Translations under genes and position numbers: made by a program
In this document: in pieces, positions 12,399 to 24,245 of the stretch
Position numbering within the stretch: the first letter of the stretch is position 1
How the letters are laid out: the number at the start of each line of letters is the position of its first letter
Origin: Symbiodinium natans
Lineage: Eukaryota; Sar; Dinophyceae; Suessiales; Symbiodiniaceae
Assembly: GCA_905221605.1 (NCBI GenBank)
Contig: CAJNDS010002581.1
Location: 33,501-97,500 of the forward strand
Direction of reading: 5' to 3'
Length of the DNA: 64,000 nucleotides
The notes under the pieces: model-generated
The model's input: the letters and a program-made list of their open reading frames with translations, nothing else
Database searches by the model: none
Told to the model about the DNA's origin: nothing

Positions 12399-14330
12399 TC
12401 ATGTCCTCATTATCCTCTGCGATGTGTGCGCAAACATAGGTCGTCTCACATCATCGTGTTTAGGGATTCGATTTCCAGCTGCTTTTCGCAATGGGCAAGG
12501 AGCCTCTTCTGGACCTGGCTTTGTGGCCTGTGTAAGCTGGGAGACTTTGCTGCCCGTGAAACTCTCTTCGGTGTTTGCAGGGCCTACGGGATCTTCCACG
12601 GGCGCAGGTTGACCACCTTTTTTCATCTTGCCAGTGGAATATTGATATTAGTCCTGGGCAGCCTTGGACAGCAATCGGACGGCACGCTGCCCTACTACAT
12701 TCTACCAGGCCCTACCAGCTTATTTCTGGCAAGCCCGTTGCACTACTCATCAAGCTGAAGACTCCTCTCTGCAGCTTGAGGATCGTTGCCTTGGATGTAT
12801 GGACAATGGTGGCAATGGAAACAAAGCCTGAACTTAAATGAAGACTTGACAGATGTCTGCAAGAAAAGCTTACATAAATCGATAGGCAGTTGAGCTCCTG
12901 CTTGTCCAGAGGTAGATGCTTGGCACGAGCATAGCAAAGTGCGCCCGAAATGCAGCATGCGAAGCCCAAAGCGCTTTGCACATCAACCTGTTTGGGCTAA
13001 AGAGGCGGCACACACAATGTATCTACCGGACTTGAAGTGCGATGCTTCGGGGAAAACAACTGAAGAAGCTGAATTGCGATAGCAAGATGAGTCGCTGGCA
13101 ATAACCTGGATTTACATTATAAATCTGGGCAACCGCATAAACCGCAAGTACTTCGGAGCTGCGGAGCCGGATCCTGGAACCAAACGATTCCAGCGATCAC
13201 CAAGGGGATCTGATGCAAGGTTCCCAGAACCTGCAACGCAACAGCCGAGGAAATATGAACCTTGGATGGACTTTTGTGTGGAGAATGGTGGGGGCCAGGA
13301 CTCGAAAACAGAGACTGCACTTGAGTTCTTACGATTTCTCGGATTTCGCAGAAAGCGCTTCATAAATCGGAGAATGAGCCAGGCGAAGCTCGGCGACTGT
13401 CAGGATGCCGATGCCACATGCCTGAAACATCTGCACTTATATCATGCACTTACCCCATGACGTGCATGATGCCCCTGGTACTCTGCTCTGGCAAAAAACG
13501 ATCCCAAGAGGATCCAAGAGGTCCAAGCGGGTAAGATCATGTAAGTTCCTGACAACAAAGGCAACCGTCCATGGCAATCCGGCTTCTCGCATGAAGGTCC
13601 AGTCGAAAGCATCGCGCTCGAAGATAATGGCCAGAACCAAACATACCAGGGAGGTTACCGGCATGATGAAGGCAGCAAGCTCGATTTTACCGAGGTGAAG
13701 CTTAGACTTCTGCATTATATTCTGAAGTATGGCCCAGCGTTGTGACGCCAGTACCAAGGTGCCTAGCTGCAGCAGCGTTCCATACCAGTAACGCTGGATG
13801 CCTGCCGAGTGTTCACTGTCATGTGAAGCACCCACTGCGTGGAGCAACCCACCGAGAATCTGAAAGCAAGCGCTGCATATACGAAGACGATCGAGCTGCT
13901 CCAAACCCCACAGCTGCGCAGACATCATCATGAAAAAGACACTCAAGGAGCTCAAGATTGTTCGGGTTGACACAGACAGGTACTCCAAGGATTTGTTGGA
14001 CATTCCGATCTCAACCCCCTGCATCACTCCCACGCCAACTAGCTCTGCACAGTCGCGCAAGCCGTTCCTACGCGCATGTTTGGTGCGTTTGCTACGGCAT
14101 GCCAAGACCGACATCCAGCCGCAAACGCCGTTTGTCATTGCTGTCAAAGCAAACGGAAACGGGTAGCTCCCATCCTTTCCCACCGTCTGTTTCATTGCGA
14201 TGGTGACAGCAGCAGAAACAGACCACCATGCCAGCACCAAGCACAACATCTGCCATCTCCAGCTCAGTGACAAGCGAGCGAAGCTGTCTGCCGTCATCCA
14301 TGCCCGTCGCCCAAAGAAATAGGTCCGCAT
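12399..14330 (-). CDS. SLC35/TPT-family transporter (nucleotide-sugar or phosphate-sugar translocator)
   Basis: The first exon (ATG at 14330, to the donor at 13549) is hydrophobic, with helices from about residue 26 of the exon and the family-typical stretch MSNKSLEYLSVSTRTILSS, followed by SVFFMMMSAQLWGLEQLDRL and the ILGGLLHAVG helix. This pattern (NxSLxYxSVS, GLE, GG) is that of the triose-phosphate translocator/drug-metabolite-transporter superfamily, whose members exchange sugar phosphates or nucleotide sugars across Golgi, ER or plastid membranes. A further exon at 13174-13260 reads HISSAVALQVLGTLHQIPL and IAGIVWF, and a GA-AG splice joins it to 12987 and onward, giving DVQSALGFACCISGALCYAR, the final helix. 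A polar tail exon is possible down to 12399. A small exon near 13360-13400 is uncertain. Substrate cannot be assigned; it resembles SLC35 more than a plastid TPT (inference). Confidence 0.7.
12988..13173 (-). other. GA-AG intron (186 bp) in the SLC35 gene
   Basis: Donor TTCCAG^GATCCG, acceptor AAACAG^GTTGAT on minus. Joining gives IVWFQVDVQSALGFACC, which matches the spacing of the last two helices of the family. Confidence 0.6.
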
Positions 14331-15656
14331 GCCTCCTACCTGCACTACGCGCCGGAAGCTGGAGCGGAGCACCCATGCCCTTGTGACGTTTGGCGAAAAT
14401 GTACTGGTTGTCTGCTTGCAGTTGTTTACAGCTGTTTACATTTAGTCGCAGCTCGCAAAGTTGCAGACTATGAAGCAGGAGGCTTTCCATTCATGATTGC
14501 AGATTAAGATTTTTTCTTGTTATCTTCATCTGTTGCCACTCCATCTTTCACCCCCCTTGGATTCTACGTGGACAAGAGCCCAAGACAATTTGCTCGAACT
14601 GGTGGAGAGCTTTGAAGACTATGACTTATGACTAAATCACGTTGGCTCTAAGCTAAAAGACTTGAAGACTCTTTCAATCTTTGGGGAACCGTCACGGGAC
14701 GAATAACCGTAATTCATTGTGGGATACCGCCGCTGCGACTAATGCGCGTTGGACCGTGGACATGCCCGCAACTTTCATCAGAAGCCTTGCGGCTTGTGCG
14801 GCTGTGAGCCAAATCGAACCAGCGCAAGTTCATTGGCATAACTATGGACTCCTGGAGGATTTTGGCCAGAGCCCTGTGACACTTATTTCGGCACACAAGG
14901 CAGAGGGACTTAAACTGTTGGCGAGCACAAAAGGCCAGGCGGACATGGAAAGCCCTGCCTTCGGCATGAGGTGTTTTGAACTGTTTTGAAGCCCATTTCA
15001 ACACTGCGGGACCCTCTACAAATGTGGCTTCCTTCTTTGGAGAGACAAGCATGGGCTCGCTATTCCCACCGTTCCCATTCCCAATGAACAAGGGCCTTAT
15101 GAGCTGCAATTGTCTCTAGCCGTTGAGAGACACCTTTTTTATGTTCTTTGCTACCGGATACTGATGGATACCGGGCTTCTATAGGCTCATCAGACTTGCT
15201 GGGATTTGATTTGACCGACAGGTGCCGCTTCGTTTGCAGCCGGCACTTCTGCTTGAGAGGCTTAGGTGGCTTGCTCAGTGCTTGCTCTGTGCCGGGTGCA
15301 CAGGACTTATCTCATCGCTTCAACACTCGAAATTAAACCCCAGCAGTTCTGCCCTTCAACATGCGCAGCATCCGTCCTTATCGATGACTTAAGACAAACT
15401 AAGACGCAGTTTTCTCGCGATTCTCGCGTCGGCATGCCTCGGCACTGTCAGCATCTGCTCAAGTGAGTCGGCTGATGGTTCCTGGGTCTGCGTTCACGTG
15501 TTGATATCTTGCCAGCTTGTGGTGCCAAATTCGAAGCACAAGCTGCTAAGTTCAAAGCGCCGCGTCGGGCAAATGGCGCCTCAAGCAAGGTTTTCAAGCT
15601 CTGCAAGCTTGAACCAAGCTTTGAACCAAAGAGCCGTCGAATCGCAGACCAGCAAT
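14331..15656. other. no recognisable gene
   Basis: Contains short overlapping frames only; part may be 5' untranslated or promoter sequence of the transporter gene. Confidence 0.35.
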
Positions 15657-16260
15657 CTAGCTGTTCTTGAGGGTGACGTGCTTTGCTAGAATCATCTGAA
15701 AAGTATATAAGAACCCACAACCTGTTGAAACCACTGCGGTGTTATACACCAATGCTATACTCCATAGTTTTTCACTCAGCTTACAATCCTTTTCTGGCCC
15801 GACCCATGACAGGCTGGAGCTTTCGCTTTTCTTGAATCGTTTCCTCGCTGATTCTCGTCGTATCACTTCTTTTGCATGTCTTGGGCCTGTTGCACGAATC
15901 TTCTCCTTTTGGTCGCTCTGAGAGTCCAACAGGAACTGCGGGAATTCCTGCACGAAGCGTGCACGCTCGCCTTGGAGAATGCTGGTAAGTAGTGCGATGA
16001 CGTGCGATGATCTCGGGAAGGGAAAGGATTTTGTTCATTTAGGTCGCCGCCCATCGAAAGCTGGGCCCAGAATCGCTTCAGGAGAGCCGCAGGCCTTGTC
16101 CAGTCTGTGTCGCATGTTGTCCATGGACATGTCGGTGTCCAACATGCCGGCAGCTGAGCAGCGTGCTCGACAAAGTCTGTTTCTAAGGCACGGAGCAGCC
16201 CAGCCTACAATGACAAATCAGCGACAGCGCATTGGGTGGAAGGCCGACGAGGGTCGGACC
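15657..16260 (-). CDS. unidentified exons
   Basis: A minus frame ending at 15657 begins after an AG near 15982 and is charged and coding-like (SILQGERARFVQEFPQFLL, then RRESARKRFKKSESSSLSW). Another minus frame near 16070-16200 reads AGMLDTDMSMDNMRHRLDKA. Both look like exons of one gene whose upstream part may include the duplicated segment at 16383-16524. No family recognised. Confidence 0.35.
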
Positions 16261-16382
16261 AACTTGGCCGTGTAGTCGCCAGTAGCATCCTGGCATGAAA
16301 GAGGTGCAAGCATCTGCCATGCAGTGAAACAACGACAGCAGTCCCCAAGCCAAACTACCGAAGTCAAACAAATAGAAGCAAG

Positions 16383-16930
16383 CCTCAAGTTGCAGCTGCG
16401 GATGCTGGCGAGACTTTGCTCTCGCTCTCAACTCCGTGCCGCGATACTCAGAGGCATTCCACACTTGGATGTCCTGACGTGAAGATGTGATGAGGATCAA
16501 TATCACGAGACCTTTCTTGGCCACATGCGGCCCATCATCACCGTAATGTCATGACCCGTTCCTTCGGCAGGAGAAGTGGAGGTGGCGGCCTGAAGGCGCT
16601 TTCAGAAAGCCGATGCTAACTTTAAGTCACTCAGCGATGCTAAGCTCTTTTATTCTTTTCTTTATCAAACTTGGCGTCAAGACTTGGCCGTCTCGGCCTC
16701 CATTCCTCTGCAAGTCGTATCCCACGTGTCGGAGCTTTCTTGGCCTAGTCCACACATGGTGCTGTCACCTTAAATAAGGCCCGACATTGCATGGGCAACG
16801 GGCGTGGCCTCTTGGTCGGATGTTACCCGTGCTCTTGGCTCCTGCTCGCAGCAGATGTGCAAGGTACACAAGAGGACAGCACATAGGAGGTGCATGCTGC
16901 ATGGAGGTGCCCTTGCCAACGGCATGGAAG
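16383..16930. repeat. tandem duplication, copy 1
   Basis: About 510 bp here is nearly identical to 17366-17880 at an offset of 983 bp, with weaker similarity continuing to about 16930. The shared block includes a minus frame reading LVILILITSSRQDIQVWNAS up to about 16524 and its upstream flank. Downstream the two copies diverge completely. Confidence 0.8.
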
Positions 16931-17365
16931 CCTGGCCATCCTGGCCCTATCTTGCGTGGCAAAGTTCACAGCGCGATAGAAGGAGGGTGCCAAAAGTTGT
17001 GTCTTGACGCCCCAGTAGGTAGCTGCGCTCTGTTTGGCTTGGAAGTGACATGCAGGTGGCATGGGAAGGCATACAGTGCTTGCCTTCCGGAATCGCTCTC
17101 ACAAATCATGGCAAGAGGATAAACTTCAGAAGAAACATCGGGGCAAACTGCAGAGGCGCCACAAACTTGTTGAACGCCGTTGAATAACCTTGAATTCCAT
17201 GACAACCACGCGTTGGCCCGGTGGCCAGTACTCTTAACTCAAGCAGAGAGGCAGATTGCCGCATGCCAAGAGGAACATTAGCTTCCCAAAATAGCAGCAG
17301 CATCACAACCATCATGCGGAGGACCACACGTGCCCAACACAGCCGACAGATCCTGCTTGCCCGGG

Positions 17366-17895
17366 CCTCAACTTGCCGCTGGGGATGCTGGCGAGACTTT
17401 GCTCTCGCTCTCAACTCCGTGCCGCGATACTCAGAGGCATTCCACACTTGGATGTCCTGACGTGAAGATGTGATGAGGATCAATATCACGAGACCTTTCT
17501 TGGCCACATGCGGCCCATCATCACCGTAATGTCATGACCCGTTCCTTCGGCAGGAGAAGTGGAGGTGGCGGCCTGAAGGCGCTTTCAGAAAGCCGATGCT
17601 AACTTTAAGTCACTCAGCGATGCTAAGCTCTTTTATTCTTTTCTTTATCAAACTTGGCGTCAAGACTTGGCCGTCTCGGCCTCCATTCCTCTGCAAGTCG
17701 TATCCCACGTGTCGGAGCTTTCTTGGCCTAGTCCACACATGGTGCTGTCACCTTAAATAAGGCCCGACATTGCATGGGCAACGGGCGTGGCCTCTTGGTC
17801 GGATGTTACCCGTGCTCTTGGCTCCTGCTCGCAGCAGATGTGCAAGGTACACAAGAGGACAGCACAGGAGGCGCCCTTGCCAACGGCATGGAAGC
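17366..17895. repeat. tandem duplication, copy 2
   Basis: Second copy of the block at 16383. The same minus frame (DIQVWNASEYRGTELRARAK) continues here into a different hydrophobic tail ending at 17106. The pair resembles a partial gene duplication in which the first exon and its upstream region were copied. Copy 2 ends shortly before a CAG repeat. Confidence 0.8.
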
Positions 17896-17953
17896 CTGTG
17901 CCCCTACGGTGACACCAGAGGCCATAGTGAACTCAGTAGGCTTGCCGCAGAAG

Positions 17954-17955
<2 letters not shown>

Positions 17956-18016
<61 letters not shown>
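17956..18016 (+). repeat. (CAG)n microsatellite, about 20 units
   Basis: Uninterrupted AGC/CAG triplets. It creates artificial poly-Gln, poly-Ala and poly-Cys frames; none is supported as a gene. Confidence 0.95.
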
Positions 18017-18017
<1 letters not shown>

Positions 18018-18248
18018 TTTTGTATCCATCAGATGGGCCAGGTTCGCGGCAGCGTGTTTCAAGTTGCAACTAGCATGTAAATGGCAAAGGCTCGGTCAAA
18101 ACCTCCTCCTGCTCCTTCCATACAGCCAGTTCGACCGCTGAGGCTCATGCCACATCCATCTCCCTCTCTCTCTTCCTTCCTTCATTCCGCAGCACGTAGC
18201 CCCCCGAAGGAGGCCGCCCCATAGGGCGCGCTCCAAGCGTCTCGGTTC

Positions 18249-18327
18249 CCTCTCTCTCTCTCTCTCGCTCTCTCTCTCTCGCTCTCTTCCTCTTCTTCTT
18301 CTTCTTCTTCTTCTTCTGCTGCTGCTG
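18249..18327 (+). repeat. (TC)n and (TTC)n/(TGC)n microsatellite
   Basis: CT dinucleotides interrupted by CTCG, followed by TTC triplets and four TGC triplets. Confidence 0.9.
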
Positions 18328-19044
18328 GGCATGAAGGGCGCGAACGCCCTCCGCGTTCGAGGCGCCCCCTGATCCTGCAGTCCTGTGTGATGCTTCACGA
18401 TGGACTCTGGAGTGTTTTCGGACGGCTTCCCCTTCTTCCCCCTTTTCCGTACTGCTACGCCCCAAACAAGAAAATTCGGGAAAGCTCGTCCCAGTCTACT
18501 CACCCGTCAAGGAGTTGCTTTGCTTTCCCCGTCAGCATTACTGGTGGTTTCGGTACTGCCCTGAACCATCCCTCCCTCAACCCCCAACCGCAACGAGCAC
18601 AACCTTCCCGAAGACCTCTCCCTATCCCCGGCCACGCTTCCACCAGCATTGCTGCTCACTAGCTACTGCGGTCTTCCCCTCTCTACTTCTTTGCTGTCCC
18701 CTCACGATACCCTGTGCTCAAGCTGGATCTCCCCGGCAGCCCTTCAGCTTCTTTCTCTGCATCCGTGATGTCGGTGATTTCTCCGCTTGGTGGCTTGCCT
18801 GCTCTCCATGCCCTCGCCGGCGGCCATGGCTGCGTTTCTGGCGTCTCCGCAACGGCTGCTTCTGCTTCTGCACCGTCAGCTTCCCCCTGTGAGCGGCTTT
18901 GGCTGTCCAGCACCACGATAGCTTGGGTTCTTTCTTTCTTTTCTTTGGGGCATGGAGGGAAACCCCCCGCGCAGACTGCGCGCCCCGATCCCGCGTTACG
19001 TTGGTTGGATCTACCACTCACCTGGAGGCTTTTTGCCCCCCGCA

Positions 19045-19085
<41 letters not shown>

Positions 19086-21753
19086 CGCTGACGCAAGCAA
19101 CCGCGACCTATTTGAGAAGCGCAGCCTGGATTAATGTAATAGTTTTGACGGCTATGGTCTCGAGGTGTCTAGAGCCATATCCCGGAAGTTGCAGCAAGAG
19201 ACATTGGCTGATGTCCCGACTTGACGCAGTCCATGGATGGCCCATGCAATGAGGCAGTCCTCTAAGTCGGCGTGCTGCAGCCTGGCCAAAGTGAAACTTT
19301 TTCTGGGCAAGCAGCTCGGCAAAACCCCACCTCTCGTGGTTCCAGGGCACCTTGAGGCAGAGCACAGAAACGCCGGACAGAGTGTGTAGGGCATGCAGGG
19401 CAAGCATTTACCCAATGCTCACGCCGCACCTTCTTCGAAGGGGGGCCTGGCCTTGCGACGATTTCAGAGTGCAAAGACGATCAACTCTGTCAACCGCACC
19501 TTTCTTCCTGACTTGTCTCTTCCGACACAGCCTGGAGGCACAAGGTTCCATGATGTAACTTCTCCAGCGATGGTTCAGCAACAGAAGCCTTTCGATAGAC
19601 TGCCCATGCAGTACGGGCTCGGAACATGTCCAGGGAACTCTCAAACCCTCGTCTGAGGTGCTTCGGGGTTCTGACTGCCAGTCCCCCAATATACCCGAAT
19701 TATTGCTTGCTGCTGTCGAGACCTGGGAGCATCACAGCTCTCATCACTGCGACCCAGCATGACCCATTCAAGCAGCCAGCAAAAGGGAGCCAAGTAGGAG
19801 CGACATTGGAAGCCACGTCGCCCTTACCACAGCCCATCCCAACACGGAAGCATCCTCACCGCACCCCACTTCCCCAAGCAGTCAGCAGCTGCAGGAGCTG
19901 CAATACAAGCAACACTTCCAGGATTCCAAGGCCAACAGCCGACGAACAAAACAGGATCCTCATCACCGCGATCCACTCATGATACTCATGCCTCCAGCAG
20001 GATGAGAGCCAAGTGCTGGAGCATAGGGCTCAGAGACAACGTGTGTTGCCAGCTTGTCTGCTGAAACTCTTTGTCCGAATCTATAATCTAAACATCACGG
20101 GGCATGGATTTGTGTGTCAACGGTCCTTTGCCAACCTATGTCTACTTTAGATATTAACAACAAGCCCCTCTTGAACTCACATGGAGGCCCAAACCTGGCA
20201 ACAAAGCGTGGAAAGTGGTGGGTTCTGCTGCCTGCACGTGGTCACAGCATTGTGCCGAAGTGGGCATCAACACAGCAGGGGCTGCGTGATTTGGCCTAGG
20301 CAAGCAATGCGTCTCTACAATTGAATGCGAAAACCTCGGTTTTTTGCCACCCGCAAGCAGACTAGCCACCATGCAGGTTAGAGTTGGAGGTTCAGCAGAA
20401 AGGAACTGTGCACGACAAGAAAACAATGTCACGTTAAATCAAAAAGCTCGAAGAGCAACAGCATAGCCAAAACCAGCAAACAACAACTACACAAGACACC
20501 ATCAATCTTTAATGTTGCAACATTTGAATTTGAAATCATTTCTACACCAACCATAGCTCTGAAGAAGGCGATGCACGAAACCCAATCATTAACTCAGAAG
20601 CAAAGCACTGGCAACGCCATTTAACCTCCCCTTCGTTTCTTGACTTACGTTCCAAAGCATTTTCAAAGACAGATAAGTGTGGATTTTGCTTTAATTTGTC
20701 TAGTTAAATTGTGTTAACTTTTGTTGATGGGAAACCTGTGTGGGTTTCAATAATAGTCGTCTGGCAACCTTGTATGGGACTTTGGCTGGACATATTTCTG
20801 ATGCTTATCAAGCTCATTTCGTTTGCTATTCTTTGATTCTTTCCGTGCCCTGCAATGGGACGACCCGCAATGAGTTTGGATATGTTTCTTGATCCCCTGT
20901 GCTATCCCCCCCCCCCTCCTCAATAGAATTTCGTCAGCGACGGCTGGGCTAGCTGACGGGTCAGCAACATCCTCTGTACGTCTCTCCTGGCTGCGAGCAT
21001 TGCTGTCTGGACTTATGCCTTTCTGCACCCTTGGCTCTGGCGGCTTGCGCCGCACTTTGCCCACTCTGTGATACTTCCATTGGCAACCCCGGCCTGCTGC
21101 TCTGGCACGACGTTGACATGCTGCATGCCCCGCGTGCCACTCTCGCCCCTCTCCTTGAGTCCCCGCCTAAGTGCGCGGAGAGCTCAGGGCTGCGGCTGTC
21201 AGGCTGTCGCTCACCGTGACAAATTTCGCATCCAGGAACCGAACTGCGCATGGTCATTCTTCTCATTATTGTTTGTCTTTGTACTTTTCTCCTCCTGACG
21301 TACTGTTCAGTTGCAATGCGGGCTGTTACTTTGCGACGCAGCTGCTCTGTTCCACCTGGATGCTCTCTTGGATTGACTCGCCATCTTCCTTCGGCTTTTG
21401 GATTTGCAGGTGCACATGCGACCTGCATTGGGGCTAGCGGCGACCAGCACACACGCCCAGCAACAGCGCGGCTAAATGCAACATCATGCAACCAGGAAGC
21501 ATGTCTGCGTCTGCCATCGGCTCCTCTCTTACTATCTGTTCCTGCAAAGACTATGCTGGCTTACTCATGGTGTCATTCAATTCCGTCCCGCGTCCAAAGG
21601 CACGAGGTCCTTCGCCGCATTGGCTGTATCATCTCTTTGCGGCCTTGAGTAAACATTCCCTAGCCCAGAGCGATAATACAGCTAGAGTTACTACAGGCTG
21701 GGCAGGAATGAAATTCCAGCTGCTCCTTAGCCCGAGGCCCTGTAGCTGAGCCA
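18328..21753. other. no recognisable gene; contains a (TC)n run
   Basis: A second (CT)n tract of about 40 bp lies at 19046-19084. Minus frames near 19110-19415 (for example WNHERWGFAELLAQKKFHF) have coding-like composition but no identifiable domain. A C-homopolymer lies near 20906-20916. Confidence 0.35.
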
Positions 21754-21833
21754 TCAGGGCTTCGACTCTTCTCTTTTCGATTTCTCTTTTTTCGACCATC
21801 CTCTGACACCTGAAGCTTCAAAGCAACAGATAT

Positions 21834-22664
21834 TTAATTTACTAGACAATACACGACTCTCACTGGTCTGATCCCTCCAAATCCCGCGTACGTGGTGTAC
21901 TTTGGAGCACAGATAATGGAGTCTGCAACACTCAGGGAATCCATTGGTGAGACAACAACTTCGGCCGGCAAAGTCAGTCTGGATAGTGAGCTTCTGATGC
22001 AGCTCCCAGTTGCTCCCGAGGTTGCCTTCGATTCTTGCGGCTTCCGCTTTTTTTTCAGGCCTGCGACGGTGAACAACAACACCGGCCTCACCAGCAATAC
22101 GTTGCCATAAACAGAGAGCGAACAGGATGCATGTATGAATCCACATGCCCAGTAGCTTGGCATCTCTGTCGGCTCGCCGAGAAAACTTCTCTCGGGAGGT
22201 GGGGATTTGAGTGCCTTGCCAAATGGATCTGCCATCTATGTTCGTTACCATCATGTACCGACACTTGACAGTGCATAAGAAGTATAATGACGATGATCCA
22301 ACAAAACTCGAGGGCGCAACTCTGCCACCCTCATTGGTTCCTATGTCGGAGGCAGCTCTTATGACGGAAGGAAGTGCTCAGGCAGACAATCCGGGTAAGT
22401 TCAGCGCTGACGAGCTTTCCAGCAGGTGGGGGCTCCTGTGAAAATCTGTGACAGAAGATGCCGAGGCGGCCACACGCAAGCTACAATTCTGGCCTTGAAG
22501 CGCTTTCTGAGTGTGCCTTGTCTGACGCTGAGCTTCGTGAATTCACGGGCCGAGTCTGTCAGGATCAAGACCTGCTTAGCATTGCTTAGCCGACTTAAGA
22601 GTCTTGAAGATGACATGCCGAAATTCCAGAAACGGTGTTGATCCAATTTAATCCAGACGTACAA
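21834..22664 (-). CDS. unidentified candidate exons
   Basis: Minus frame 22401-22664 reads a basic, coding-like stretch (SAREFTKLSVRQGTLRKRFK); an ATG at 22235 opens MADPFGKALKSPPPERSFLG; and an alternative frame near 22030 reads ARIEGNLGSNWELHQKLTI. These could be exons of one gene. No domain recognised. Confidence 0.3.
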
Positions 22665-23063
22665 GTGCAGGTTCGATTGTGACCTCCTCTTTGAACGTGA
22701 CGCTCCGCCGTTTTGGCAAAGTCTCAGTGCTTCCTCGGACTGGAGTACCGCATGACTTTACATGTTGCGCCTCTGTGAGCCTCTACGCGCCTCTGACCTT
22801 CTACGCTGCCCAAGACGTCCCTTGCAAGCGCCTTTGACAGCTTCAGGTGCTTTGGGAATGCTCTCCACTTCGACCTCCACAGGCAGAAAGTCGCCCCATG
22901 TTCAGCATGACCCCGGCCCTACCCCTAAATCATTCGTACTTGCGGACGCGCAGTGACGATGCTCCAGGGCATGTTGCAACAGCAGGCACCTAAAAGATTG
23001 GGGCCTAAAGGCTGCGTTGCCACTCAACTTCCTATTGTACTTCTTGTACAACAAACCTTCCCA

Positions 23064-24245
23064 TTAACACAAACGACATGCCATTCCGCATGCAGAGAGC
23101 GCAGCATAAGCATCACAGAGCATCACCAATGGAACTAGGACGTGGCAAGCACTCCCGGGTCTGGCCTCAGATGCTATGCTATCGCTGCTCTCAGATTCGC
23201 TGCTTGACTCGCTGCTGGTCTCTTCGTCACGGCTTGCTCCATAGCCGTAGCCATAGCCACCAGGCCTGGTCTGAATGCAGGTCGCACCTGCTCTGCGCGC
23301 CTCTGTCGTTGCCTGCCTCATGCAGCGTTGCAGGCTGCGCAGCTGTCCCCAACTTGCCCAATCGTCTTCATCATGCGTACTACACTCTGATTCCTCCCCC
23401 GCTACTGTTGTGCTGACCATCTTTGGAATGGGACATCACACCTAGCCATCATTATGTGAGGGTGCGTCACTTACTCTTGCTGTCGATTGGCCATCTGTAG
23501 TGGTGTTTCCATCGTGTAACGATTTGTCCTGCCGCATCTTGCTCCATGTCTTCTGTAACCTGCGATTAGGAAAAACCAACAGGTAGCTCACTGCCATCAG
23601 CATGCAAGTGGCTTCGACACGAAAGATGCCTGGGTGGACAATGGTTCGACGCATGCTGTGTTTTTTCAAGCGGTCAAGGCATCTTGCTCGACGCATGCCT
23701 GGGTCCCCTGTTTCACAGGGGCATAGAGGCTACACTGCAGTTCTTGCTGCCTGTCCATGATTGTATTACAGCGTTTTGCTGTGCTGTTCTTTGATGCTGC
23801 TGCCGCCAGCTGCCGGTGGAAGCCGCTGATGCCTCTGCTCAGGCTTTGGACTTCTTCTTTCCTGGACAGCTTCAGCCAACTCATCATGAGTGCTGGATGC
23901 AACATGACGAAAGAAATATCTGAGGATGTCTGAGAACAGGTCCTCCTCCTTGCCTCGTGAGTGAACAGTGTTAACAGCTGTTGCTCGTACCACTCTCGTA
24001 CCTCTCGACTCGAGGCCGAGACTTTGGTTTGGCCTCCTTGGCATCCTTGACCTCTTTTGCTTCTTTGGTCTCCTCCTTCTTCGGCAGCTCATGCCTGCCC
24101 ATGCGCTGGCCATGGCCCTGCTGGAAGAAAACCATGCTAAAAACCAAAAGCTGACTTACAGCGCCTCCATTGGCAGTTCTTGTCTTTGCAGGAGCCATGC
24201 TTGGAAAAGGCGTAGCACAAATCCCACTTCTCCGTGAACTTTGCA
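23064..24245 (-). CDS. CCCH-type zinc-finger protein, multi-exon
   Basis: Minus-strand exon about 24165-24243 encodes FTEKWDLCYAFSKHGSC and, after removal of a 70-bp GC-AG intron, completes the finger CYAFSKHGSCKDKNCQWRH: Cys-x8-Cys-x4-Cys-x3-His, the spacing of CCCH fingers, which usually bind single-stranded RNA. The next exon is Lys/Glu-rich (KKEETKEAKEVKDAKEAKPK). Later exons are inferred: EDLFSDILRYFFRHVASST near 23850-23940, WSKMRQDKSLHDGNTTT near 23500-23560, and an acidic Ser/Glu tail (RDEETSSESSSESESSDS) ending between 23100 and 23415. The final His of the finger exists only after splicing, which strongly supports that junction. A role in mRNA binding is inference; targets unknown. 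Confidence 0.6.
24095..24164 (-). other. GC-AG intron (70 bp) splitting the CCCH finger
   Basis: Donor TGGAG^GCGCTG, acceptor GGGCAG^GCATGA on minus. Splicing turns WRRC into WRHE and supplies the metal-binding histidine. AG^GC occurs at both ends. Confidence 0.65.

Noticed and set aside
17770-18141. Poly-Gln/poly-Ala/poly-Cys ORFs
   Set aside because: Created by the CAG microsatellite in three frames; no supporting protein context.
23242-23262. CCATAGCCGTAGCCATAGCC as a spliced-leader gene
   Set aside because: It is a short tandem repeat encoding Gly-Tyr pairs on minus (GYGYGYG) and lacks the TTTTGGCTCAAG end.
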